From Microcaldota archaeon (GTDB taxonomy: Archaea > Micrarchaeota > Micrarchaeia > Anstonellales > Bilamarchaeaceae), in NCBI GenBank assembly GCA_018812715.1, contig JAHJCT010000017.1, positions 140,019 to 204,018 of the forward strand: a stretch of 64,000 nucleotides of DNA, read 5' to 3'. The position numbers were made by a program, and so were the translations under genes. The stretch's first letter is position 1. Every line of letters starts with the position of its first letter. Of the stretch, positions 18,359 to 27,587 are shown piece by piece. Under the pieces are notes generated by a model. That model had not been told where the DNA came from. It made no database searches and worked only from the letters and a program-made list of their open reading frames with translations.

Positions 18359-21022
18359 ATGGACTGGCATACACTTGCGTCTGACGATGCTGTTGCAAAG
18401 CTTAAGAGCAATACTAAAGGCCTTACTGATGAAGAAGCAGCAAGGAGACTAGATGAATACGGACGCAATATGATTACAGTCAAAAAGCCAATCTCTCCAT
18501 TTAAGATTTTTGTTAATCAGTTCAAGAACCTCCTGGTTATTATTCTTTTATTGGCAGCAATGGTTTCTCTTGTTATTGGCTATCTTAACCCTGAAAAAGC
18601 AGATTTTATCGATGCTATTCTTATTTTCGTTATTGTTATAGCAAATGCCATCTTTGGCTTTGCGCAGGAATACAAAGCAGAGAAAACAATAGAAGAACTC
18701 ACAAAAATGAGTGCCCCGCATGCCACAGTTATTAGAAATGGAAAAGAAAAGGAAATATCCTCAGAGGAAGTTGTTCCCGGGGATATTATCTTACTTAATG
18801 AAGGCGATAAAATCCCTGCAGATGCGAGGCTCATAGAGACATTTTCCATGCAGGTTGATGAATCAATGCTAACTGGTGAAAGTTATCCTGCAGCTAAACA
18901 ATTAGAAATACTCGAAACTACCATCCCTCTTGCTGACAGAAGCAACATGGTTTTCATGGATACTGTGATAACACGGGGCCACGGCAAAGCCATAGTAGTA
19001 GAAACTGGTCTGAAAACAGAAGTAGGAAAAATAGCAAAAGAAATTTCAGAAGCACCTGAAAAAGTAACCCAATTCCAGATTGAAATAGAAGATGTTGGCA
19101 AAAAAATCTCAATCATAACTCTTGGAGTATTAATTGTAATTATAATTACAGAATTTATTCTTGGAACTGGTGATCTCTTTTTCATTTTCCTTGCAGCTGT
19201 TGCATTAGGTGTGGCAGCTATACCTGAGGGATTACCCGCTGTAGTTACACTTGCGCTCTCAATTGCCACTAACCGCATGCTGAAGCAAAATGCCCTGATG
19301 CGCAGGCTTTCAACTGTCCAGGATCTTGGTTCTGTTGATGTTATTTGCACTGATAAGACCGGAACTCTTACCGAGAACATGATGACAGTAAGGAAGATCT
19401 ATTTTGAGGGCAAATATTTCACTCTTGGCGGCAATGGACTTGAGAAAAAAGGAAAGATTGTTTGCACCAAAGACAGCTGCCCTGCAGATTTAGAGTTGCT
19501 TCTGGAATGTGCTGTTCTTTGCAATGATGCAAGAGAAGTTGAAAGTGAATCCGGTCGAAAATTCAAAGGAGATCCAACAGAAATTGCACTTCTAATCCCT
19601 TCTTATAAAGCAGGATTTGATGTTGAAGAAATACGCGGAAAAATGAAACGCATCAATGAAATTCCATTTTCCTCTGATCGAAAAATGATGTCTACTCTTA
19701 ATCAAAATAAAGACACTAATTTTGTTTTTGTAAAAGGCGCTCCTGAAGTTGTACTCTCAGAATGTACTCACATAATAACAGATGGAAAATCAAGGAAACT
19801 CACTACAAAAGATCGGGAAGCCATCATTGCGCACAATAAAGAAATGGCCTCAGAAGCATTGCGTGTAATCGGCCTTGCATACAAACAAACCAAATCTACA
19901 AAATATGACGAACATAATCTGATCTTTCTTGGCCTTATGGGCATGATTGATCCTCCGCGTGCTGGTGTAAGAGAAGCCGTTGAAGATTGTAGAAAGGCTG
20001 GTATTCGAGTAATTATGATCACAGGTGACAACAAATATACTGCAGAGGCTGTTGGTAGAGAACTTGGATTTAAGGCTGGGGCTCTTAATGGCGAAGAACT
20101 TGACAAATTATCAGAAAAAGAACTTTCTGAAATTATAGAAAAAGTTGATATCTATGCGCGCACCAGCCCTAAACACAAAGTAATGCTGCTTCAGGCACTC
20201 AAGAAAAATAATCACATTGTTGCTATGACTGGCGATGGCGTAAACGATGCTGCTGCGATGAAAAATTCTGATGTCGGAATTGCAATGGGTATCAGAGGGA
20301 CAGAAGTTACAAAACAAGCAAGCGATATCATAATTCTTGATGACAATTTCATTAGTATTAGGAATGCAGTTGCAGAGGGAAGGGGAACATTTGACAACAT
20401 AAGGAAATTTGTTACTCTTCTTCTTGGTGCAAATACATCAGAGGTTCTTGTCATATTCCTTGCAACTATTACCACGCTTGGCATATCGCCTAAAATTGCA
20501 GTTCAGCTTCTTTGGATAAACCTCCTTACTGACGGCCTTCCGGCCCTGGCTCTTGGTGCTGACAAATCCGGAGCAGATATCATGAAACGAAAACCGCGGC
20601 CAAAATCAGAGCATGTTCTGAATAAAGGGGCGCTGTATTTCATTGTATGGTTAGGCGTTATAGAAGCACTTCTCCTTCTGTTGCTCTATGCATATTATCT
20701 TTCTACACAAGAAGCCGTACGGGCATTTACCATATTGTTCACTGGTTTTGTTGTACTCGAAGTTTTTAGTGTGTATCTAGTTCGTTGGAGATATAAAACT
20801 ACATTCTTCTCTAATAAATGGCTGCATCTTGCGATATTCGTTTCTCTTGCCTTACAGCTAGCAGTTCTTTATACTGATCTTGGGGGATGGTTCCAGGTTG
20901 TACCATTGAATTTGTTTGATTGGTTCGCAATTATCTTTGCAGGCATAGTCCTGACAGCTATTATTGCATTTGCTATGAAAGTTGAACCACGAGTGTTGGA
21001 CATTCTCAAAAGAACGAAGTGA
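18359..21022 (+). CDS. Cation-transporting P-type ATPase (Ca2+-type, P2)
   Basis: DKTGTLTENMMT, TGDGVNDAAAMKNSDVGIAMG, MLTGES. Confidence 0.95.
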   Translation: MDWHTLASDDAVAKLKSNTKGLTDEEAARRLDEYGRNMITVKKPISPFKIFVNQFKNLLVIILLLAAMVSLVIGYLNPEKADFIDAILIFVIVIANAIFGFAQEYKAEKTIEELTKMSAPHATVIRNGKEKEISSEEVVPGDIILLNEGDKIPADARLIETFSMQVDESMLTGESYPAAKQLEILETTIPLADRSNMVFMDTVITRGHGKAIVVETGLKTEVGKIAKEISEAPEKVTQFQIEIEDVGKKISIITLGVLIVIIITEFILGTGDLFFIFLAAVALGVAAIPEGLPAVVTLALSIATNRMLKQNALMRRLSTVQDLGSVDVICTDKTGTLTENMMTVRKIYFEGKYFTLGGNGLEKKGKIVCTKDSCPADLELLLECAVLCNDAREVESESGRKFKGDPTEIALLIPSYKAGFDVEEIRGKMKRINEIPFSSDRKMMSTLNQNKDTNFVFVKGAPEVVLSECTHIITDGKSRKLTTKDREAIIAHNKEMASEALRVIGLAYKQTKSTKYDEHNLIFLGLMGMIDPPRAGVREAVEDCRKAGIRVIMITGDNKYTAEAVGRELGFKAGALNGEELDKLSEKELSEIIEKVDIYARTSPKHKVMLLQALKKNNHIVAMTGDGVNDAAAMKNSDVGIAMGIRGTEVTKQASDIIILDDNFISIRNAVAEGRGTFDNIRKFVTLLLGANTSEVLVIFLATITTLGISPKIAVQLLWINLLTDGLPALALGADKSGADIMKRKPRPKSEHVLNKGALYFIVWLGVIEALLLLLLYAYYLSTQEAVRAFTILFTGFVVLEVFSVYLVRWRYKTTFFSNKWLHLAIFVSLALQLAVLYTDLGGWFQVVPLNLFDWFAIIFAGIVLTAIIAFAMKVEPRVLDILKRTK

Positions 21023-21131
21023 TAGAAATTGGTTTAATGCGTTATTTTATAAATGCTTCTGCACACAATATATTTAGCACGAATCTTTTAGAGACCTTTA
21101 AAAATATATTAGTACAGAGATAATTATTAAC

Positions 21132-21782
21132 TTGTTCTCCCAAGTGATTATCATGGATAATTCTAAACATGAAGCAAGGCAAACTGGTACCACAACCGTA
21201 GGTCTTGTTTGTAAGGATGGTGTTGTTCTCGCAAGTGATAGGCGAGCAACAATGGGATATCTTATTGCAAGTAAAGATATAGATAAAATATATCCAATAA
21301 ATGATCGTATTGCAATGACTATCGCTGGAAGCGTAGGTGATGCTCAGACATTAGTCCGATGGATGAATGCTGAGCTTAAACTTTATGAGCTGAGGCATGA
21401 ACAGCACCCTAGTGTGGAAGCTGCAGCATCACTTCTTGCAAACATTCTCGGGCAGTATAAATTCTTCCCGTTTTATGTGCAACTTCTCATCGGCGGTATG
21501 GATGAAAGACCACGGTTATTCTCTGTTGATATGCTTGGAGGCGTAACTGAAGAAAACGTCACTGCAACTGGAAGCGGTTCACCTATTGCTTATGGTGTAC
21601 TTGAAGAATTGTATAAAGAATCCCAGCATGTTGAAGATAATCTCCCAATAGCTGCCAAGGCCGTAAGTGCGGCCATGAAAAGAGATGCAGCAAGCGGAGA
21701 AAGAGTTGATATTGTAGTTGTAACAAAAGATGGTTTCAAAAGATTAGATAAAGAAGAAGTCAAAAAGTTTGTACACTCCTAA
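21132..21782 (+). CDS. psmB: Proteasome subunit beta
   Basis: TGTTTVGLVCKDGVVLASDRRATMGYLIASKDIDKIYPI. Confidence 0.95.
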   Translation: MFSQVIIMDNSKHEARQTGTTTVGLVCKDGVVLASDRRATMGYLIASKDIDKIYPINDRIAMTIAGSVGDAQTLVRWMNAELKLYELRHEQHPSVEAAASLLANILGQYKFFPFYVQLLIGGMDERPRLFSVDMLGGVTEENVTATGSGSPIAYGVLEELYKESQHVEDNLPIAAKAVSAAMKRDAASGERVDIVVVTKDGFKRLDKEEVKKFVHS

Positions 21783-21823
21783 TTCAATTTTTTTCTCTTC
21801 CCACTTTTTTACGAGGTGTTTTA

Positions 21824-23719
21824 TTGCACTATAAAGATATGATTAAGAAAATAAATGAGATAATGCCCAAAAATTGCACGGTAACAAAAGTAGAACCTGA
21901 AGGGCTTTCTACAGTGATTTACATAAAGGACATCAATGCCTTTTATTCAAATGACAGATTGATCAAAGATCTTGCTGGTGCACTTAAAAAGAAAGTAACT
22001 ATTAGAGTAGATCCAACCGAATTAATGGATATTGAAAGAGCCAAAGAAGCAATCGTAAATCTTGTACCTCAAGATGCAGAAATAAAAAATATTACATTTG
22101 TGCCTGAAATGTGCGAAGTACGTATAGAGGCAATAAAACCCGGCCTTGTAATAGGAAAAGGAGGTTCTATACTTAAAGAAATCATGCTGCGAACCAATTG
22201 GGCGCCAGTAACACTAAGGGCCCCAACGATGCCTTCGTCTACTCTTGATGGCGTTAGGAAAATACAAGTTGTTGAAGCAGTAGAAAGAAAAAAATTCTTA
22301 GTGAACATTGGAAAGAAAATATGTCAGGATCCACCGCAGAGTGATTGGATAAGGGTTGTGACACTCGGCGGTTTCAAAGAAATAGGCCGTTCATGTTTGT
22401 TGGTGCAAACACCAAATAGCAAAGTACTCATTGACTGTGGGATTAATCCAGCTACTTTTGACCCAACCAAGACCTATCCTTACCTTAACCTTGCAGGATT
22501 CTCACTCAAAGAGCTTGATGCAGTAGTAATAAGTCATGGACATATGGATCACATGGGGTTCCTTCCATATCTTTTTGCTTATGGTTATGATGGACCAGTT
22601 TACTGTACCCCACCAACACGAGACTTTATGATATTGTTACAACAGGATTATCTTAATCTTTGTAAAAAAGTATTCAATATCGATGCCCCATACACTAAGA
22701 AAGACATTTACAGGGAATTAAGGAATATCATTACAGTTGACTATGAGGAAGTAGTTGATATAACACCTGAAATGAAAATGACGCTTTACAATGCAGGGCA
22801 CATACTTGGAAGCGCAAGCGTACATTTACATATCGGTGAAGGTGCCCACAATCTCGTTTATTCTGGAGATATTAAATTCGGGTTCACAAGACTGTTTGAT
22901 CCTGCACATACCAGATTCCCCAGACTTGAAACACTCTTCGTAGAAAGTACCTATGGTGGAAGGAATGATATTTCTGTAAATCGATTTGACAGTGAAAAGA
23001 GGTTAATGAGCATCATTCGGGAAACTATTGCAAAACGCGGCAAGGTTCTCATACCTGTTTTTGCTGTTGGAAGATCGCAAGAAATAATGCTAGTAATTGA
23101 AGAATACGCCAGAAGGGATCCAGAATTTAATATTCCTATATACATTGACGGTATGATCATGGAAGCATCTGCCATACATACTGCATATCCAGAATATCTT
23201 AGAGAACAACTCCAGAGAAGAATATTATCAGATAGGAGTCCTTTTGAATCACCATTACTTAATGTTGCAAAAGGTACTTCAAAAGAAGAAATAGTAAACG
23301 GAGATCCATGTGTAATTCTTGCTCCTTCTGGTATGCTTACTGGCGGCCCATCTTATGAATACTTGAAAATGATGGCTGATGATGAAAAGAATTCGCTCAT
23401 TTTTTGTGGTTATCAAAGTGCACTTTCCCTAGGAAATAAAATACAAAAAGGCATGAGAGAAGTTCCTATTCTAGGTGATGACGGTAAAACAAAAGCCCTT
23501 AACATAAATATGCGTGTTGAAACTGCCGAAGGATTTAGTGGACACAGTGATAGAGCGCAGTTGATGGCATTTCTTAAAAATCTTCGACCAACACCAGAAC
23601 GTGTTCTTACTATGCACGGTGATTGGGGCAAAACAGAAGAATTTGCACGTTCGAGTGGCATGATGCTTAGAAAAGAATCAAGAGCACTTGCTGATCTTGA
23701 AGCAGTTAGATTAAGATAG
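21824..23719 (+). CDS. KH-domain beta-CASP ribonuclease aCPSF1
   Basis: KH domain VIGKGGSILKEIM; SHGHMDHMGFLPYLF; beta-CASP GHSDRAQL; TTG start. Confidence 0.93.
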   Translation: MHYKDMIKKINEIMPKNCTVTKVEPEGLSTVIYIKDINAFYSNDRLIKDLAGALKKKVTIRVDPTELMDIERAKEAIVNLVPQDAEIKNITFVPEMCEVRIEAIKPGLVIGKGGSILKEIMLRTNWAPVTLRAPTMPSSTLDGVRKIQVVEAVERKKFLVNIGKKICQDPPQSDWIRVVTLGGFKEIGRSCLLVQTPNSKVLIDCGINPATFDPTKTYPYLNLAGFSLKELDAVVISHGHMDHMGFLPYLFAYGYDGPVYCTPPTRDFMILLQQDYLNLCKKVFNIDAPYTKKDIYRELRNIITVDYEEVVDITPEMKMTLYNAGHILGSASVHLHIGEGAHNLVYSGDIKFGFTRLFDPAHTRFPRLETLFVESTYGGRNDISVNRFDSEKRLMSIIRETIAKRGKVLIPVFAVGRSQEIMLVIEEYARRDPEFNIPIYIDGMIMEASAIHTAYPEYLREQLQRRILSDRSPFESPLLNVAKGTSKEEIVNGDPCVILAPSGMLTGGPSYEYLKMMADDEKNSLIFCGYQSALSLGNKIQKGMREVPILGDDGKTKALNINMRVETAEGFSGHSDRAQLMAFLKNLRPTPERVLTMHGDWGKTEEFARSSGMMLRKESRALADLEAVRLR

Positions 23720-24175
23720 ATCCCTTTCAACTTCATGCCGTTCCCAAGGATAAACAATCCATGCAGTTGTAGTTCCTACATAATAATCAGGCTTGAAAGT
23801 AGATTGCGGTTTAAAATGAATTGTTGCAGTTCTTATTTCTCCTGCTTCTTTTTCTTCTAAGTATTTTTTTGCTGCAACAAGGCTTTTTCCTGTATCAGCA
23901 ACATCATCAACAAGTAATATTCTTTTTCCTTTTACATCCATGGAAAGTTCTTGTATAATTTCAGGGTGTTCGCTTGTTTCTCCAGCACTTTTATAAAATG
24001 CAACACCAACGATTCCTATTTTTTTTACAGCAAGTATGTCACTCAAAATCCTTGCAGGTACAAGTCCACCTCTAGAAATACCAATAATTATATCTGGTTT
24101 AAACTCTTTTGACTTTTCTGCAAGATCTTCACAGTACTCTATCACAGCATTCCAACTTATTCTGAGCAAATCCAT
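23711..24175 (-). CDS. Phosphoribosyltransferase (purine salvage type)
   Basis: IIIGISRGGLVPARIL...KRILLVDDVADTGKSL. Confidence 0.85.
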   Translation of the reverse strand: MDLLRISWNAVIEYCEDLAEKSKEFKPDIIIGISRGGLVPARILSDILAVKKIGIVGVAFYKSAGETSEHPEIIQELSMDVKGKRILLVDDVADTGKSLVAAKKYLEEKEAGEIRTATIHFKPQSTFKPDYYVGTTTAWIVYPWERHEVERDLS

Positions 24176-24252
24176 AGCAAAAACCCTTCGGGAAATGTTT
24201 AAAAGCCTTTCTCCTTTATACCACCTGAGATATTCAAATAAGGTGTGGACCT

Positions 24253-24348
24253 ATGAGACCATTGAAAATTGATGAAGAAGATGACTGGGAAGAAGACGAC
24301 TTCGAAGATGAGGAGTGGGGCGAAGAAGAGGAAGACGAAGATTATTAA
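24253..24348 (+). CDS. 31-aa highly acidic mini-protein
   Basis: MRPLKIDEEDDWEEDDFEDEEWGEEEEDEDY*, RBS AGGTG; absent from ORF track. Confidence 0.6.
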   Translation: MRPLKIDEEDDWEEDDFEDEEWGEEEEDEDY

Positions 24349-24375
24349 TTACCCTTTATTCTTACTAATTTTCGT

Positions 24376-24636
24376 GGGCCCGTGGCGCAGCCAGAGCCTT
24401 TTTGACTTCTGCCTTTAAAAGAGCAAAAACAAGCCCTGAGGTTTGCAATTCAGAAAGGTTCCTGCATTGGATAGCGCAGCAGACTTCTAATCTGACGGTC
24501 GGGGGTTCAAATCCGCCTTTTAGTAAAAGGCAATCGAGAACGATGTTTCGTTCTTGGTGCTCCTTGTTCGGTTCGCCGAACAAGTAGGCGGCCCAAAACT
24601 GGGTCGTTATTGGTGATGAAAATCCCCCCGGGCCCG
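24376..24636 (+). tRNA. tRNA-Arg(TCT) with D-loop (17/18) and T-loop (59/60) introns
   Basis: Exons 24376-24392, 24468-24511, 24623-24636; spliced GGGCCCGTGGCGCAGCCTGGATAGCGCAGCAGACTTCTAATCTGACGGTCGGGGGTTCAAATCCCCCCGGGCCCG folds as a tRNA; BHBs GCAG/CTGC and TTCA/TGAA. Confidence 0.92.
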
Positions 24637-24778
24637 AATTTTATTTTTTTTACATTAATTCGGGACGTCTTGAAATGACAGACATTTCAAGGCCGAGGCC
24701 CGAATTTTATTTTTTTTACATTAATTCGGGACGTCTTGAAATGACAGACATTTCAAGGCCGAGGCCCGAATTTTATTT
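24631..24778 (+). repeat. 66-bp tandem repeat (2 copies + partial third) starting in the tRNA-Arg(TCT) 3' end
   Basis: GGCCCGAATTTTATTTTTTTTACATTAATTCGGGACGTCTTGAAATGACAGACATTTCAAGGCCGA at 24631, 24697, partial at 24763. Confidence 0.9.
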
Positions 24779-24870
24779 TTATTCACATGCAGTATTAACA
24801 GTATTTAAATACTTTTCAACTGAATTTATCATATCAAATTCTGGGAAATTAAATTCTGTTAGGTGGTTTT

Positions 24871-25131
24871 ATGGCTATGAGTGTATCTGAAATAAGTGTA
24901 ATGGTTGGCGATCTACTTGATGACACTGCTATTCCAAAAAACATTCGAAGGGCACTTTCTGAGGCAAAAGTACGTTTAGATGGAAGTGATGAAGACAATG
25001 TTAAAATTAGCGCAGCCATCTATATCATTGAATCAATTACAGAGGATATAAACATGCCTCCCCATGCAAGAACACAGATTTGGGCTATCATAAGCGCCTT
25101 AGAGTCGCTGAATGAGCAGCGATCTGGATGA
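24871..25131 (+). CDS. UPF0147 family protein
   Basis: DDTAIPKNIRRALSEAK...ISAAIYIIESITEDINMPPHARTQIW. Confidence 0.85.
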   Translation: MAMSVSEISVMVGDLLDDTAIPKNIRRALSEAKVRLDGSDEDNVKISAAIYIIESITEDINMPPHARTQIWAIISALESLNEQRSG

Positions 25132-26549
25132 TCGAAGAACTTGTTGGAAAAGGAATCAGACTTACAGTCGAGGCAGAAGATATCCTATCATCCAACAAGT
25201 CTGAAGAATTGCTTCAGAAGATACTTCTTCTCAAAAAGCCGTTTATTTCAAAAGAAGATATTGAACCTTTAATAAAAAAACCACAAGTAGAGGTTATTCG
25301 GACGTCTGATTTTCAACCTTTGGCAAAAGAATATGCTGCTGACATAAAAATCAATCACACGTTTGATGTCACTGGAAAATCACGTACAAAAGGCAGTGTA
25401 GATAATTTTATCAGCCATTTCAGAAATCGCTTCGAAAGACTTGGCCGTATGCTCAGAAGGAGTGGCTCAACCCCAAATATCGATTTAGGCGATGTAAAAA
25501 GACATCTGAATGAAAAAGTCCGCATAATTGTTCTTATCTCTGCTAAAAGAGAAACAAAAAAAGGCAATCTTCTTTTTGAGGTAGAGGACCTCACAGGGTC
25601 TTTCAAGGTTGTTGTATCCACTTCCAAATACAATGAAAAAGTAATGGATAAAGCCAGATCAGTTATTCTTGATGATGTTGTTGCTATAACTGGCAAGGTA
25701 CTTGAACCATACTTAATAGCTGAAGATGTAGAATGGCCAGAACTACCAGTTATAAGAGAGAAAAAACTCTCAGAAAACGATCTTGCCGCTGCATACCTTT
25801 CAGATCTGCATTTTGGAAGTAAACACTTTCTTGCTCATTACCTAAAAGCATTTACAGACTGGCTTCATGGAAAAGGGGAATTAAAAGAGCTTGCAGGTAA
25901 GGTAAAATATCTTAATATCGCAGGCGATATAGTCGATGGAATTGGTATTTATCCAAACCAAGAGAAAGAATTGGTAGTAAAGGATATTTATCAGCAATAT
26001 GCCATGTTCACTGATTTTCTCGAGAACCTGCCTGATCACATCGAAGTGATTGTTGGGCCAGGCAATCACGATGCAGTTCGCAGAGGTGAACCGCAGCCTG
26101 CATTAGACCGCGATCTTGTTTCATCTGATATAACCTCAGTTGGTAACCCATCAAGCATTACTATAGAAGGAATCAAGCATCTTATGTATCATGGAACGTC
26201 TATTGATTCTATGATTTCAAACATCCCTAATCTCTCATATATGCATCCAGAGCAAGTTATGGTTGAATATCTAAAACGTAGGCATCTCTCACCTATTTAC
26301 GGCGGAAATCTTATTGTCCCTGAGAATATTGATTATATGGTAATCGAGGAACCGCCAGATATATTCCATACTGGCCATGTACACAAAAATGGATACACCC
26401 AGTATCGTGGAACACTTGTGATAAATTCCGGTACTTTCCAGGATCGAACAGATTATCAGGTTAAACAGGGACATGTTCCAACGCCAGCCATGGTACCAGT
26501 ATACGAACTAAAATATGGCCGTCTGCGTACGCTTGATTTTAAAAGCTGA
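25128..26549 (+). CDS. polB: DNA polymerase II (PolD) small subunit DP1
   Basis: OB-fold then phosphoesterase motifs YLSDLHFGSKHF, NIAGDIVDG, GPGNHDAVRRGEPQPALDRDL, HTGHVHKNG. Confidence 0.92.
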   Translation: MIEELVGKGIRLTVEAEDILSSNKSEELLQKILLLKKPFISKEDIEPLIKKPQVEVIRTSDFQPLAKEYAADIKINHTFDVTGKSRTKGSVDNFISHFRNRFERLGRMLRRSGSTPNIDLGDVKRHLNEKVRIIVLISAKRETKKGNLLFEVEDLTGSFKVVVSTSKYNEKVMDKARSVILDDVVAITGKVLEPYLIAEDVEWPELPVIREKKLSENDLAAAYLSDLHFGSKHFLAHYLKAFTDWLHGKGELKELAGKVKYLNIAGDIVDGIGIYPNQEKELVVKDIYQQYAMFTDFLENLPDHIEVIVGPGNHDAVRRGEPQPALDRDLVSSDITSVGNPSSITIEGIKHLMYHGTSIDSMISNIPNLSYMHPEQVMVEYLKRRHLSPIYGGNLIVPENIDYMVIEEPPDIFHTGHVHKNGYTQYRGTLVINSGTFQDRTDYQVKQGHVPTPAMVPVYELKYGRLRTLDFKS

Positions 26550-26622
26550 TTCTTCGAGGTAGGAATCTTTATAAACTTAAACTGCAAATTCGTACGTACT
26601 GAACGTTAATTAAGGTGGTATA

Positions 26623-26880
26623 ATGTCCAAGTATCTTATAGCGAGACAACTGTCTGGAAGAAAATTAGTGACTAATGAGGGCGAAGACTTTGGAAGACTT
26701 GTTGATATAAGTGTCAACGAAGTTAGTGGACGGCTTGAATATCTCATCGCAGAGCCAAATCCAGATAGCGATTTAGCATCAAACTTGAGAAAGGATGATG
26801 GCATGTGCCATGTTCCATATGAAAGTGTTCTTGCTGTTGGCGACTACATCATTCTAGAAAAAAGGAATATGTCATACTAA
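26623..26880 (+). CDS. PRC-barrel domain protein
   Basis: ARQLSGRKLVTNEGEDFGRLVDISVNEVSGRLEYLIAEP. Confidence 0.85.
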   Translation: MSKYLIARQLSGRKLVTNEGEDFGRLVDISVNEVSGRLEYLIAEPNPDSDLASNLRKDDGMCHVPYESVLAVGDYIILEKRNMSY

Positions 26881-26931
26881 TTTTTCTCTCTTTTAATCGC
26901 TATTATTTTAATTCCACCTAGTGATTATAAT

Positions 26932-27587
26932 ATGGGTGAGAGGTTGGAATTTGTTGCAGGTGTCGATGAGGCTGGCAGAGTTATACAGCTGTAAGCAGTG
27001 TCATCGGCCCACTTGTTATATGTTGTGCTTTTTGCAGTCGTGTACACGAGGATCAACTGAAGAGACTTGGTTCCAAAGACTCCAAAGCGCTTTCTGAAAT
27101 AAAAAGAAGAGAAACCTACGAAGAGCTGAAAAAAATCTGCAATTTTAGGTTTGTTGAGGTTAGTGCAACAGATCTCAATGAGCTTATGAAGCAGATGTCG
27201 CTCAATGACATCGAAGCCATGTTTATTGCTGATCTTATTAAGAAATTAGACAATGCCGATGTTATGATAGATATGCCTGATCGCTATTCGTGGGTTTTTC
27301 GCAATCGGATGGAAAAATTTGGTGTAAAACGTTTTGAAGCAGAGCATAAGGCCGATGAGAACTACCCCATTGTTGCGGCAGCATCCATATGTGCCAAAGT
27401 TCTAAGAGATGAAAAAATAGCTAAAATAAGAGAAGCATCTGTAGATTTTGGCAGTGGTTATCCATCTGATCATAGAACAATATCTGCACTAAAAGATAAC
27501 GAAAAAATAAAACTGTTGCAACCTTTCATTCGTACACGCTGGAAAACTCTAGATAGAATAAAACAAAGAAAATTATTTGAAGAATAA
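26932..27587 (+). CDS. rnhB: Ribonuclease HII, reading frame interrupted by putative 14-nt BHB intron
   Basis: Exon 1 26932-26980 (MGERLEFVAGVDEAGR|G), exon 2 26995-27587 (GSVIGPLVICC...KDSKALS...EAEHKADENYPIVAAASICAKVLRDEKI); ORF track shows only 27186-27587. Confidence 0.9.
26981..26994 (+). other. Putative mRNA mini-intron TTATACAGCTGTAA
   Basis: GCTG-GCAG-AG^T-TATACAG-CTGT-AA^G-CAGT: exon helix GCTG/CAGT, central helix GCAG/CTGT, 3-nt bulges, 7-nt loop. Confidence 0.75.

Noticed and set aside
24631-24778. CRISPR-like array
   Set aside because: Whole 66-bp unit is repeated with no variable spacers and begins inside the tRNA end; no cas genes nearby.
24675-24890. ORF 71 aa with repeated ISRPRPEFYF peptide
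   Set aside because: Translation of the tandem DNA repeat; overlaps the UPF0147 start; no coding support.
27186-27587. RNase HII as a short 133-aa protein from an internal ATG
   Set aside because: It would lack the DEAGRG and KDSKALS blocks; the upstream frames clearly encode these, so splicing or pseudogene is more consistent.
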